Positions 1 to 8,754 of a DNA stretch of 33,529 nucleotides are shown here, piece by piece. The translations under genes were made by a program, and so were the position numbers. How positions within the stretch are numbered: position 1 is the first letter of the stretch; each line of letters opens with the position of its first letter. The notes under the pieces were generated by a model. It had not been told where the DNA came from and ran no database searches. It saw nothing but the letters and a program-made list of their open reading frames with translations. Source of the DNA: Williamsia sp. (lineage in GTDB: Bacteria; Actinomycetota; Actinomycetes; Mycobacteriales; Mycobacteriaceae); assembly GCF_016462415.1 (NCBI RefSeq), contig NZ_JAEMTF010000042.1:3311-36839 (forward strand). The letters are read 5' to 3'.

Positions 1-8
1 TCGACGGG

Positions 9-2720
9 TCAGGGGTTGGCTGTGAGGGCGGCCCAGACCCGGGCCGGGTTCATCGGAAGCTGATACACCCTGGCGCCCACCGCGTCCCGGATGGCGTTCG
101 CCAACGCCGGGGCCACCGGGTTGTACGGCGACTCGCTCATCGACTTCGCGCCGGACGGCCCCATGCGGTCGTAGGTGTCGGCGAAGTACACCTCGGTGTC
201 AGGCGCATCCGACAACCGCGGGATGTGATAGTTCCGGAAGATGTCGGTGGTCACGACGCCGTCGTGGAGGATCATCTCCTCGTACAGCGCCGATCCGATC
301 GCCTGCACCACTCCGCCCTCGACCTGTCCCCGACACTGCTGCGGGTTGAGCACGACACCGGCGTCGGCGGCCTGGATCGACTGCAGGATCCGCACCCGAC
401 CCGTCGGCAGGTGCACGGCCACCCGGAACGCCTGGACGTTGAACGCCACCGACCGCGGTGTGCCGTCGTGATGGCCGTCGACGACGATGCCGCCCGCGGC
501 GGCCGCGATCGCCGCGAGATCGACGGTTGCAGAACCGTGGTGGACGCCGACGCCGTCCAGGGTGCAGTCGCCGGGATCAGCGCCGAGTTCGGATGCGCCG
601 ACGGCGATGATCCGGGTGGCGAGTTCGCGGCATGCAGCCTGTAGGGCCGACCCCGCGACGACGGTGCCCGCCGATCCGAACGCCCCGGTGTCGTGGCCGA
701 CCGCGTCGGTGTCACCACCACGGATGGTGATGGCGGTGGGACGGGTGCGCAGGGCATCGGCGGCGAGTTGCGCGTGCACCGTCGTGGTGCCGTTGCCGAA
801 CTCCGCGGTGCCGACCGAGGCCACATACGTCCCGTCGGGGCGCAGTTCGACTCGCACGTCGGCGATGTGCCCGCGCGGCGGGATGGTGGCGATCATCGAC
901 GCGGCCATGCCCTCTCCGACGCGCCACGTCGGATCGGCGGTGAGGTCGACGCCGTCGACACCCGTCCCGCTCTTCTCGGGAACCGTTGCGCCCGAACGCA
1001 GGGCGTCCTGTGCCAGCGTCAGACACTGATCGAGCCCGTAGCTTCCGAAGTCGAGATCGCCCTCCTCGACCTCCCACGCGACGAAGTCGTCACCGGGGAC
1101 GACGACGTTGCGGCGGCGGAGGTCGAACGGGTCGATGTCCAGCGCGCGGGCGAGGTCGTCGAGCGCGCTCTCGATCCCGAAGATGATCTGTCCCAGTCCG
1201 TATCCGCGGAACGCGCCGGACGGGAGATTGTTGGTGTACGCCGTGCGGGCGTCCACCCGCTTGTTCGCACAGCGGTAGAGCGCGACGGATTCGTTGCAGC
1301 CGTGGAACATCACGCCGGGACTGTGGTTGCCGTAGGCGCCCGCGTCGGAGACCACGTCGACCGCGAGCGCGGTCAGGATCCCGTCCGCGCCGGCGGCGAC
1401 GGTCACGTCCACCCGCATCGGGTGGCGACACGGGGCGACCGTGAACTGGTCGGTGCGGCTCAACTCCCAGACCACCGGGCGCCCGGTCCGCAGGACCCCG
1501 AGCAGCACGACGTCCTCGGTGATCAGTTCCTGCTTGGCGCCGAACGCGCCGCCGATCCGCGGCGCGACGACCCGCACCTGCTCGCGATCGATGCCGAAGA
1601 TGTAGCTCAGCTCGTCGCGGACGAGGAACGGTACCTGCGTGCTGGACCGGATGACGTAGCGTCCGTCGTCGTCACGCCAGGCGACCGCACCATGGGTCTC
1701 GAGGTGGGCGTGCTGTACGCGTGCGGTCTGGAACGCCCCCCGGATCACCGCGCCGGCTGTCTCCGCCGCGGCCACCCCGGCGGCCACGTCCCCGACCTCC
1801 CCGTGTACCTCGGCCACCAGGTTGCGGGCCGGGTCGGCGATGCGGGCGTCGGCGCCCTTGTCGCCGTGCACGAGTGGCGCGTCGGCGCTCAGTGCCTCGA
1901 TCGGGTCGAAGACGGCGTCGAGGATCGTGTACTCCACGTCGATGAGCGCCACCGCCCGGTGCGCCTCGGTGAGGCTGTCGGCGATCACCGCGGCCACGCG
2001 CTGCCCGGTGTAGCGGACGCGTCGGTCGAACACGCGGCTGTCGTCGGGGTCGTCGGTGCGTGAGTGGTGACGTGCCGTGGAGAAGGCGATGCCCGGGTCG
2101 TCGCGGTGGGTGAGCACGGCACGCACCCCCGGCGCCGCCTCCGCGCGGGTGGTGTCGATCGACACGATCTCCGCGTGCGCGTGGGGACTGCCGAGGATCG
2201 CCACATGACCGGCGTCGGTGGGGATCTCGTCCATCGTGTACCGCTCGGTCCCGGTGACCACGCGAGCTCCGGCCGGTGCACGTGCAGAGTCGTCGGCCGT
2301 GCCGGTGCCGCAGATGGCCTCCCGGATACCGCGATATCCCGTGCAGCGACAGAGATTTCCCTTGATGGACCGCTCGAGGTCGGCAACGCGTTCGGAGTCG
2401 AAACTCGAGGCGGTCAGGACCATGCCTGCGGTACAGAACCCGCACTGGAAGCCGGCGGACGCGATGAACCGCTCCTGCATCGGGTGCAGGTGATCGGGGG
2501 TGCCGAGCCCGGCGACCGTGGTGATCTCCGCGTCGGTCGCCCGGAACGCGGGCACCAGACACGAATGCTGCACGTGGCCGTCGACGAGCACCGAGCACGC
2601 ACCGCAATCGCCGGAGTCGCAGCCCTTCTTGACCTCGACGTTGCCGTGTTCACGCAGGTAGGTGCGCAGGCACTGACCCGGCCGAGGGTCCTCGTCGACC
2701 GAGCGCCCGTTGACCTTCAC
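9..2720 (-). CDS. Xanthine dehydrogenase-type molybdenum hydroxylase, fused 2Fe-2S and molybdopterin domains
   Basis: Predicted cytoplasmic hydroxylase that would oxidise hypoxanthine/xanthine to urate with the adjacent FAD subunit. It has 903 residues. The N-terminal 2Fe-2S part shows the plant-type cluster C34-x4-C39-x2-C42-x11-C54 and the second cluster C93-x2-C96 ... C124-x-C126. A long Mo-binding domain begins near residue 155 and contains GAFGAKQE, GAFRGYG and, near the C-terminus, GAKSMSESPYNP, where the family places its active-site Glu. In classical xanthine dehydrogenases this last site reads roughly GxGEPP; the serine-rich form here recalls, from memory, E. coli XdhD (YgfN), also a FeS-Mo fusion. 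The start codon overlaps the stop of the upstream FAD gene by 4 bp, so the two are translationally coupled. The purine context favours xanthine or hypoxanthine as substrate, but an aldehyde or other N-heterocycle cannot be excluded from sequence. Confidence 0.88.
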   Translation of the reverse strand: MKVNGRSVDEDPRPGQCLRTYLREHGNVEVKKGCDSGDCGACSVLVDGHVQHSCLVPAFRATDAEITTVAGLGTPDHLHPMQERFIASAGFQCGFCTAGMVLTASSFDSERVADLERSIKGNLCRCTGYRGIREAICGTGTADDSARAPAGARVVTGTERYTMDEIPTDAGHVAILGSPHAHAEIVSIDTTRAEAAPGVRAVLTHRDDPGIAFSTARHHSRTDDPDDSRVFDRRVRYTGQRVAAVIADSLTEAHRAVALIDVEYTILDAVFDPIEALSADAPLVHGDKGADARIADPARNLVAEVHGEVGDVAAGVAAAETAGAVIRGAFQTARVQHAHLETHGAVAWRDDDGRYVIRSSTQVPFLVRDELSYIFGIDREQVRVVAPRIGGAFGAKQELITEDVVLLGVLRTGRPVVWELSRTDQFTVAPCRHPMRVDVTVAAGADGILTALAVDVVSDAGAYGNHSPGVMFHGCNESVALYRCANKRVDARTAYTNNLPSGAFRGYGLGQIIFGIESALDDLARALDIDPFDLRRRNVVVPGDDFVAWEVEEGDLDFGSYGLDQCLTLAQDALRSGATVPEKSGTGVDGVDLTADPTWRVGEGMAASMIATIPPRGHIADVRVELRPDGTYVASVGTAEFGNGTTTVHAQLAADALRTRPTAITIRGGDTDAVGHDTGAFGSAGTVVAGSALQAACRELATRIIAVGASELGADPGDCTLDGVGVHHGSATVDLAAIAAAAGGIVVDGHHDGTPRSVAFNVQAFRVAVHLPTGRVRILQSIQAADAGVVLNPQQCRGQVEGGVVQAIGSALYEEMILHDGVVTTDIFRNYHIPRLSDAPDTEVYFADTYDRMGPSGAKSMSESPYNPVAPALANAIRDAVGARVYQLPMNPARVWAALTANP

Positions 2721-3526
2721 GACATCACCTCCGCGACCGCATCGCCGACGAGATACTCCGTGACCGACACCCGCCAGGGGGCGGTGCCGTGCGCATCGGT
2801 GTGGAATCCGTCTGGTGGGATGGCCGAGAGCACCTGCCGAGCAACGACATCGGGGCCGGTCGACGCCACCTCGATGACGTACGGGCGTCGCGTCGCCGCC
2901 GTCACCGACACCACGACACCGGTCGGGGTACGGCGCGCGATGACGACCGCGCCGGACCGCCCGAGATGGGCGTAGGAGGCCTTGCGCAGGGCCGTCCGCT
3001 GGGTGAGCGCCGCTTCCGGGAACCGGATCGAGCGCAGCACATCACCCGTCGCCAACGAGGTCTGCGCGTTCCCGGTGACGATCTCGGCGGTGCTGTGCGT
3101 GCTGTCGGTGCCGTCGGGGTGCCACACCCGCAGCTCGGCGTCGAGCGCCGAACACATCGAGATCATCGCTCCCGCAGGCAGACCCAGGCAGATGTTGCCG
3201 CCCACGGTGGCCGTGTGCCAGATCTTGTACGACGCCAGCAGGGTGTGTGCGCTCTGCTCGAACAGCGGTGCCGCCTGCCAGTGCGCCGGGTACTCGGCCG
3301 TGATCAGACGTTCGATGGTGCAGGTGGCGGCGATCTCGAGGCCGCGGTCGTCGACGACGAGAGCGGGCCAGTCGAGCGCAGTGAGATCGACCAGTCGCCG
3401 CAACGACGGGTTCGGGTCGCTCATCAACGACGTCCCGCCCGCGAGCAGACCGTCGTGGTCGTCGAGGCCGACCAACTCGTCGCGCGCCCGTGGTCGCAGG
3501 ACCGACGTCACCTCGTGCAGATCCAT
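2717..3526 (-). CDS. Xanthine dehydrogenase family FAD-binding subunit
   Basis: FAD-carrying subunit of the molybdenum hydroxylase, passing electrons from the 2Fe-2S centres to NAD+ or O2. It has 269 residues, within the usual 260-300 for stand-alone CoxM/YgfM-type subunits. The pattern LLAGGTSLMSDPNPSLRRLVDL (about residues 27-48) is the FAD-pyrophosphate loop, and TATVGGNICLGLPAG (near residue 105) is the second FAD motif. The gene lies 9 bp downstream of the 8-oxoguanine deaminase stop and overlaps the Mo-subunit start by 4 bp, so the three form one operon read leftwards. The order deaminase, FAD subunit, FeS-Mo fusion matches, from memory, the ssnA-ygfM-xdhD block of E. coli. Confidence 0.87.
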   Translation of the reverse strand: MDLHEVTSVLRPRARDELVGLDDHDGLLAGGTSLMSDPNPSLRRLVDLTALDWPALVVDDRGLEIAATCTIERLITAEYPAHWQAAPLFEQSAHTLLASYKIWHTATVGGNICLGLPAGAMISMCSALDAELRVWHPDGTDSTHSTAEIVTGNAQTSLATGDVLRSIRFPEAALTQRTALRKASYAHLGRSGAVVIARRTPTGVVVSVTAATRRPYVIEVASTGPDVVARQVLSAIPPDGFHTDAHGTAPWRVSVTEYLVGDAVAEVMS

Positions 3527-3535
3527 GTCGTGTCC

Positions 3536-4900
3536 TCAGCCTGCCCGCTCGAGAAGACGACGGTGTTCGGTCTCGACGTCGCGTGCGATGACGTCGGCGT
3601 CGACCGTGACGACCTGCCCGTCGGCGACGACGGTCGATCCGCCGACCCAGGAGCGCCGGATCGGGGGTTGCGAGCCCAGGACGAGTGCGGCCAGCGGATC
3701 GTCGATGCCGCTGTGGGCCACCGTGCTCAGGTCCCACAGCACCAGGTCGGCGAGCTTCCCGGGTTCGATGGAACCGAGATCGGTGTGGCGACCCAGGACC
3801 CGTGCGCCGCCCATGGTGGCCAGGCGCAGCGACTGCCGGGTGGTCAACGCGGTGGGACCGCCGACCGCCCGCGCCATCATCACCGCCATGTGCGCCTCCT
3901 CGAGCATCCGGCACGATTCGTTCGACGCGGCGCCGTCGACGCCGAGACCGACGGGAACCCCCGCCGCCACCAGGTCACGGGTGCGCGCGATGCCGGCGCC
4001 GAGCCGGGCGTTCGACGTGGGGCAGTGCGCCACACCGGTTCCGGACCGGGCGAGCACGCCGATGGCGTCGTCGGTGAAATGGACGCCGTGGGCGAACCAG
4101 ACGTCGTCGCCGAGCCAGCCGAGATCACTCATGTACTCCAGCGGGGTGCAGCCGAACCGCTCGGCGCAGAAGGCGGATTCGTCCTCGGTCTCGGCGAGGT
4201 GGGTGTGCAGGCGGACGCCCCGTTCGCGCGCGAGTGCCGCCGACTGGCGAAGCAGATCCGCGGTCACCGAGAACGGCGAGCACGGCGCGAGGCCGATGCG
4301 CAGCATCGACTCCGGGCTCGGGTCGTGCCACCGGTCGACGGCCTCGCTGCTCGCCGCCAGGATGTCGTCGATGCTCTCGACCACCGAGTCCGGCGGCAGG
4401 CCACCGTCGCGGCGGCCGAGGTCCATCGACCCGCGGGTGGGGTGGAAACGGAGTCCGACCGATCGGGCCGCGTCGATCTCGGCCCCGAGGAGATCGCCGC
4501 CGTCGGTGGGGAAGACGTAGTGGTGGTCGGTGGTGGTGGTGGCACCGGAACGCGCCAGCACCGACAATCCGCCGGACGCCGCGGCCCGCACCCCGTCGGC
4601 GTCGATGCCCGCCCACACCGGGTACAGCGTGGTCAGCCAGTCGAACAGCGTGTGATCGGCGGCCAGTCCGCGGGTGATCCACTGGTAGAGATGGTGGTGG
4701 GTGTTGACCAGGCCCGGCGTCAGCACACAACCGGTGCCGTCGATCCGCTCGGCGCCGGGGTGGGCGGCCGGATCCACCTCACCGACCGCACTGATCCGTC
4801 CGTCGGCGATCACCACCGTGGCGTCGGCGAGTTCGCGATCGTCGGGATCGACGGTCACGACGTGTGCGTGCTCGATCAACGTCACCGCCTGCCCGTCCAT
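3536..4900 (-). CDS. 8-oxoguanine deaminase (amidohydrolase family)
   Basis: Metal-dependent amidohydrolase of 454 residues, predicted to deaminate 8-oxoguanine to urate plus ammonia. Metal-ligand motifs are visible: H68-x-H70 in NTHHHLYQ, HTHLAETEDE, HGVHF and the aspartate in GLGVDGAASNES. The stretch GSMDLGRRDGGLPPDSV is characteristic of the 8-oxoguanine deaminase/hydroxydechloroatrazine-ethylaminohydrolase branch rather than of guanine deaminase. I place the start at the ATG at 4900 (MDGQAVTLIEHAHV), where family similarity begins. The frame stays open further upstream but would then run antisense into guaD with no family resemblance. A TAGCGT hexamer (4909-4914, minus strand) ends 8 nt before this ATG, compatible with a leaderless mRNA. 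It is the first gene of the leftward XDH operon and divergent from guaD. Related deaminases act on isoguanine or s-triazines, so the substrate call is good but not certain. Confidence 0.82.
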   Translation of the reverse strand: MDGQAVTLIEHAHVVTVDPDDRELADATVVIADGRISAVGEVDPAAHPGAERIDGTGCVLTPGLVNTHHHLYQWITRGLAADHTLFDWLTTLYPVWAGIDADGVRAAASGGLSVLARSGATTTTDHHYVFPTDGGDLLGAEIDAARSVGLRFHPTRGSMDLGRRDGGLPPDSVVESIDDILAASSEAVDRWHDPSPESMLRIGLAPCSPFSVTADLLRQSAALARERGVRLHTHLAETEDESAFCAERFGCTPLEYMSDLGWLGDDVWFAHGVHFTDDAIGVLARSGTGVAHCPTSNARLGAGIARTRDLVAAGVPVGLGVDGAASNESCRMLEEAHMAVMMARAVGGPTALTTRQSLRLATMGGARVLGRHTDLGSIEPGKLADLVLWDLSTVAHSGIDDPLAALVLGSQPPIRRSWVGGSTVVADGQVVTVDADVIARDVETEHRRLLERAG

Positions 4901-4979
4901 GGACGTCCACGCTACGTTCGATCGGTTACGGACGCATGACGTCGAGCGGATCCCCGGCCGCACGGGCAGGATGGGCCCA
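4901..4979. promoter_or_regulatory. Divergent promoter region between 8-oxoguanine deaminase and guaD
   Basis: The 79-bp gap is the only non-coding DNA between two divergent purine-catabolism units and must hold both promoters or a shared operator. On the minus strand TAGCGT at 4909-4914 fits an actinobacterial -10 (TAnnnT) placed for a leaderless transcript. On the plus strand GCAGG at 4966-4970 lies 9 nt before the chosen guaD ATG. No clear TTGACA element and no convincing long palindrome were found. Confidence 0.35.
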
Positions 4980-6404
4980 ATGGGTTCCGGATCTCCCGTG
5001 GTGCATCGGGCGCACCTGTTCCACATCGGCGGTGCGCCGGTGCTCGACGACGCACGCACACATCTGATCTCGATCCCCGATGGTGCGCTGGCGGTCGCAG
5101 ACGACGGGACCATCGCGTTCTCCGGATCCCACGCCGAACTGCCCGTCGAGTGCTCCCGGTGGCCGGTCGCCGACCACCGCGGCGGGTTCATCCTGCCGGG
5201 CTTCGTCGACACCCACATCCACTACCCGCAGACCTACGCGACCGACTCCTACGGTGGCGGCCAGCTGCTGGAGTGGCTCGACAACTGCATCTTCCCGTCC
5301 GAGGCGCGCTACGCCGACGAGGCGTTCGCGCAGCGTGCCGCGGTCGACTTCTGTCGTCGGCGCGTGGCCGCAGGCACGACCGCGGCCATGGTCTTCGGGT
5401 CGGCGTTCCCGACCGCGCAGGATGCGCTGTTCACCGAGACCGAACGCGTCGGGCTGCGGATGGTGTCCGGCCGCGGGATCCAGACCACCGGCCAGGCGTC
5501 GGCGGCCGCGCTGATCACCGACATCGACACCGCCATCGCGCACTGCGTCGACGAGATCGATCGGTGGCACGGTCGGGACCTCCTCGACGTGGCCCTGGTG
5601 CCGCGGTTCTCGCTGTCGGTCACGCCGGACACGTTCGTCGCGCTCGGCGAGCTGTACGACGAGGTGCGTGGCCACGGTGTGTACTTCCACACCCACCTGA
5701 ACGAGAACAACCGTCCCGGCACCGGCGAGATCGCCGCGACCCTCGCCGCCTACGACGTGAACAGCTACCTCGACACCTACGACGGCCGGTTCCGGCCCGG
5801 CTCGCAGGTCGGCGGGTCGTCACTGCTCGGTCGGCGCAGCATCCTCGCGCACGCGGTGCACTGCACCGACGCGGAACTTGCCCGGATGGCCGAGTCCGAG
5901 ACGTCGATCGCGCACTGTCCGACGTCGCAGCTGTTCCTCGGATCGGGGACCATGCCGTGGCGGCGGACCACCGCCGCGGGGGTCACGGTCGCCCTGGGTA
6001 CCGACATCGGCGGGGGCGACGAATGGCTGATCCCCCAGGTCGCGGCGGACTGTTTCAAGGTCCACATGTCCGAGGCCGGGGACGCCGGGGTGTCGCTGCA
6101 TCCGGCCGAGTTGCTGTTCACCGCGACCCTGGCGGGTGCCCGGGCGCTGGACCGCGAGGACGCCTTCGGCAACCTCGACGCCGGGAAGGCCGCCGATTTC
6201 GTCGTCGTCGATCCGCAGCAGTGGGAACCGTTAGGGCGCACCCTCGAGCACGGCATCCGGGCCGACGACACCGAGACCGCCACCGCGCAGACGCTGTTCG
6301 CGCTGTTGATGGGATTACGCGAACCGGCGATCACCGAGGTCTGGGTCCAGGGGCGTCGCGTGACGCCCCATCCCGCGACGTGGTCCCGGACGTCTCAGCT
6401 GTAG
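4980..6404 (+). CDS. guaD: Guanine deaminase
   Basis: Zn-dependent hydrolase converting guanine to xanthine and ammonia, feeding the neighbouring xanthine dehydrogenase. It has 474 residues from the ATG at 4980. PGFVDTHIHYPQ gives the H79-x-H81 metal pair and the guanine-deaminase signature. HTHLNEN, HAVHC, AHCPTSQLFLGSG and GTDIGGGDEW complete the metal and substrate-binding set seen in this family. A second in-frame ATG at 4971 is possible, but the GCAGG immediately in front of it is spaced properly only for 4980. The 3' end overlaps the stop of the convergent lipase gene by 10 bp, leaving no room for an intergenic terminator. Confidence 0.92.
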   Translation: MGSGSPVVHRAHLFHIGGAPVLDDARTHLISIPDGALAVADDGTIAFSGSHAELPVECSRWPVADHRGGFILPGFVDTHIHYPQTYATDSYGGGQLLEWLDNCIFPSEARYADEAFAQRAAVDFCRRRVAAGTTAAMVFGSAFPTAQDALFTETERVGLRMVSGRGIQTTGQASAAALITDIDTAIAHCVDEIDRWHGRDLLDVALVPRFSLSVTPDTFVALGELYDEVRGHGVYFHTHLNENNRPGTGEIAATLAAYDVNSYLDTYDGRFRPGSQVGGSSLLGRRSILAHAVHCTDAELARMAESETSIAHCPTSQLFLGSGTMPWRRTTAAGVTVALGTDIGGGDEWLIPQVAADCFKVHMSEAGDAGVSLHPAELLFTATLAGARALDREDAFGNLDAGKAADFVVVDPQQWEPLGRTLEHGIRADDTETATAQTLFALLMGLREPAITEVWVQGRRVTPHPATWSRTSQL

Positions 6405-7714
6405 CAACCGGTGGGTGCCGGTGTGCCCGCGAAGCGATCCTTGAGCCAGTCGAGTGCGCGCGTGAGACCGCTGACGCCACCTGCGACGTGTCCGACCGGC
6501 GATCCGCCGATGAAGCGCACCGGGAACGGGATCTCGTCGTACTTGAGCGACGCCGGGTTCTGCGCGCACCACTTGCGGTGGAGTTCACGGCTCACGGCGA
6601 TCGGCACCGTCGGGTCGTCGGGGTTGCCGGACAGGAACGTCGGGACGCTGGGCTTGGCGTTCCCCACGTCCTGATCGTCGATGACGCGCTGGAACTCCGG
6701 GGTCGCGTCGATGATCTGGCCGATCGTCTTTCCCGAGACCGTCCACTCGGAGCTCTTGGGGAACCGGACCGCGGTGGCCGCGATGCACTCGGTCGATATC
6801 TGCTTCAGGGTCGCCTTGCCGTTGGCGTTGAGCAGTGGCTCCACCTTGGTGTCGACATCGGGGTAGCGGGCCAACACGCCGTTGAGCGCGTAGCCGATGA
6901 TCCCGCCGAGCCGTCCGCCGTCGAGATGGTCGAGCAGAGCACGCAGGTCGGTCGGGGCGCCGCCGGCGTAGATGCCGACCAGCGGGAGGTCGGGTGCGTA
7001 GCTCTTCGCGAGTTCGGCCGCCGCGGCCGCCGCGGCGCCACCCTGGGAGTACCCGGCGATGCCGATCTTGGTGCCCGGCGCGACCTGGGGGAGCTTCAGC
7101 GCCGCCCGGCCTGCGTCGAGGACCGCGTTGGCCTGGTCGACCCGCACGGCGAAGGTGTGGGTGCCGGGCGTACCGCCGCCGATGTAGTCCGACGACACCA
7201 CGGCGTAGCCCTTGGCGAGCATGTTGTAGGTGGCGAGGCGTTCGATCTCCGCGCGCGGTCCGCCCGCCCCGAAGAACTCGACGCCCGACTGCAGCATCTT
7301 CGACGCGGCGCACGAATCGCCCTGTCCGTGCAGGCCACCGGCGTAGTCGATGATCGGTCGCGGTCCGGGACCGGGCCACGCGCGGGTGGGCTCCAGGTAG
7401 TAGCCGGAGACGGCGACCGGCTGACCGTTCGCGTCGGTGCTGCGGTAGAGCAACCGGGTGCCCTTGGCGGGGACCTTGCCCCAGACCGTCGGCACGGTGA
7501 TCGCGACCGGGAAGCTCTCGGTGCGGATCAGGTCACCCGGTGATCCCGCGGGGAGCGGGTTCGGCGGCTGATAGAACGCCTCGCTCACCCCGGCGGTCGG
7601 GGTGGCGGGCCCGGGTGCGGCCTGCGCGACACCGACCGTCCCCAGCGCGGCTGCTGTCATCGTCACAACCGCGATGCGCAGTAGTTGGGTCACGTCACCA
7701 CGTAAGCCGGCCAA
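6395..7714 (-). CDS. Secreted lipase, LIP family (paralogue 1)
   Basis: Predicted exported alpha/beta-hydrolase of the secretory-lipase (LIP, Candida-type) family acting on ester lipids outside the membrane. It has 439 residues. The signal peptide has a hydrophobic core at about residues 11-30 ending AQA-A, with likely cleavage near residue 32. The nucleophile is S223 in GYSQGG. The Asp lies in SGNPDDPTVP and the His in SPVGHVAGG, as in the second lipase of this window. I keep the TTG start at 7714, which has AGGA 5 nt upstream; an internal GTG at codon 8 is the alternative. It is not part of purine metabolism although it sits between guaD and the urate oxidase operon. Its stop overlaps guaD. 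Confidence 0.85.
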   Translation of the reverse strand: MAGLRGDVTQLLRIAVVTMTAAALGTVGVAQAAPGPATPTAGVSEAFYQPPNPLPAGSPGDLIRTESFPVAITVPTVWGKVPAKGTRLLYRSTDANGQPVAVSGYYLEPTRAWPGPGPRPIIDYAGGLHGQGDSCAASKMLQSGVEFFGAGGPRAEIERLATYNMLAKGYAVVSSDYIGGGTPGTHTFAVRVDQANAVLDAGRAALKLPQVAPGTKIGIAGYSQGGAAAAAAAELAKSYAPDLPLVGIYAGGAPTDLRALLDHLDGGRLGGIIGYALNGVLARYPDVDTKVEPLLNANGKATLKQISTECIAATAVRFPKSSEWTVSGKTIGQIIDATPEFQRVIDDQDVGNAKPSVPTFLSGNPDDPTVPIAVSRELHRKWCAQNPASLKYDEIPFPVRFIGGSPVGHVAGGVSGLTRALDWLKDRFAGTPAPTGCYS

Positions 7715-7748
7715 TGTGTCCTACCCCCCGATATTGTTGTCGCCGTGC

Positions 7749-7785
7749 ATCACTCGTGCACGTGCGACATACGTCGAGGAGTGAT
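7749..7785. promoter_or_regulatory. Inverted repeat upstream of lipase 1
   Basis: ATCACTC (7749-7755) and GAGTGAT (7779-7785) form a perfect 7-bp inverted repeat with a 23-bp spacer containing CGTGCACGTGCG. It lies in the 108-bp gap between the lipase start and the urate oxidase stop, so an operator for the lipase promoter is the likeliest role. No regulator is identifiable. Confidence 0.3.
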
Positions 7786-7791
7786 CATAGG

Positions 7792-7812
7792 GCACACCGA
7801 CGACGGGTGTGC
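7792..7812 (-). terminator. Possible terminator hairpin after the urate oxidase operon
   Basis: GCACACC (7792-7798) and GGTGTGC (7806-7812) form a perfect 7-bp stem with a 7-nt loop, starting 10 nt past the urate oxidase stop in the direction of transcription. There is no T-run after it, so it is a weak terminator candidate. Confidence 0.4.
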
Positions 7813-7822
7813 GGGGTTGGGC

Positions 7823-8731
7823 TCAGCCCATCCAGCCGCGCTGCATGGTCCACGCGGGCCCGGCGTCCGGCGCGTCGTCGCGGATCACGCTCGCTTGGAT
7901 CAGACCGTAGGGCCGGTCGTCGGCGTTGAACACCTCGTTCGGGTTCTCGAGGCCGAAGGGTGACAGGTCGTAGACGAAATGATGCTTGTTCGGGGCGGAG
8001 AGTCGGATCTCGGCGATCTCGCCGTGGGCCTCGAGCACGGCCGAACCGATCGCGTACAGGGTCTGCTGCAGTGCGAGTGACTGCAGCGTCGCGAACTCCT
8101 TGACGATGATCGCCTTGACGTCGGTGTACACGGCGTCCCAGTCGATGTCGGTGGATGAGAAGCGCCACTTGGCGACCAATGAGGTGGCCATGACGCGGTC
8201 GTTGGTCGGCTGCAGGATCGTGTACTCGTCGACCGGGAACCCGTGGAACTCCGAGCCGGTCGACTTGAGGATGGTGAACTCCTTGAGGCCGCAGACGACC
8301 CAGGTCCGCTGGTCGTCACCGACATCCTCCACCGTGATGTCGGCGGTACGGACCTCCTGGCCCTTGCGCACCCAGGTGTGGTCGTGCTCGGCGCCGTCGA
8401 CAACCGCACGCTCCCAGGCGTACTCCTCGATCTCGATGCGCGCACCGTGCACGGGCTCGTAACCGTCGACGAAGTGGTATGCGAGATCGAGCCCGTACTG
8501 CTCGATGGTCGCGATGCCCTTCTCCTTGGCGTACGCGTAGGCCGTCTGCTTCTGGGTGTCGGTGGGCAACACGTTGCCCTGGTCACCTGCGGTGTGCGCC
8601 GCGGCGAAGTCGCCGCGCAGAGCGGTCCCGACGTTGATGTCCTTGATCTCGTGCCGGGGCGAGTCGCGGTAGATCCGCACGACGCGGTTCTCCGCCTTGC
8701 CGTATTGGTTCTCGCCGAGGGTGATCCCCAT
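7823..8731 (-). CDS. Urate oxidase (uricase)
   Basis: Cofactor-free uricase oxidising urate to 5-hydroxyisourate and H2O2. It has 302 residues, the normal length for the tandem T-fold enzyme. Conserved parts are GKAENRVVRIYRD with K12 of the catalytic dyad, NVLPTDTQKQTAYAYAKE with T57, VKWRF-like VAKWRFSS mid-protein, LQQTLYAIGSAVLE, and APNKHHFVYDLSPFG with the active-site His. The C-terminus WTMQRGWMG is not a peroxisomal signal, as expected for a bacterium. A good ribosome-binding site (AGAGGAAG) precedes the ATG at 8731. It is the last gene of the operon NCS2 permease, uraD, uraH, uricase; the two upstream enzymes remove its unstable products. Confidence 0.95.
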   Translation of the reverse strand: MGITLGENQYGKAENRVVRIYRDSPRHEIKDINVGTALRGDFAAAHTAGDQGNVLPTDTQKQTAYAYAKEKGIATIEQYGLDLAYHFVDGYEPVHGARIEIEEYAWERAVVDGAEHDHTWVRKGQEVRTADITVEDVGDDQRTWVVCGLKEFTILKSTGSEFHGFPVDEYTILQPTNDRVMATSLVAKWRFSSTDIDWDAVYTDVKAIIVKEFATLQSLALQQTLYAIGSAVLEAHGEIAEIRLSAPNKHHFVYDLSPFGLENPNEVFNADDRPYGLIQASVIRDDAPDAGPAWTMQRGWMG

Positions 8732-8754
8732 GTGCGGCTTCCTCTCGTGTTCGG

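Noticed and set aside
4901-5218. Upstream extension of the 8-oxoguanine deaminase frame
   Set aside because: It would lie antisense over the guaD start, has no family similarity, and a proper start exists at 4900.
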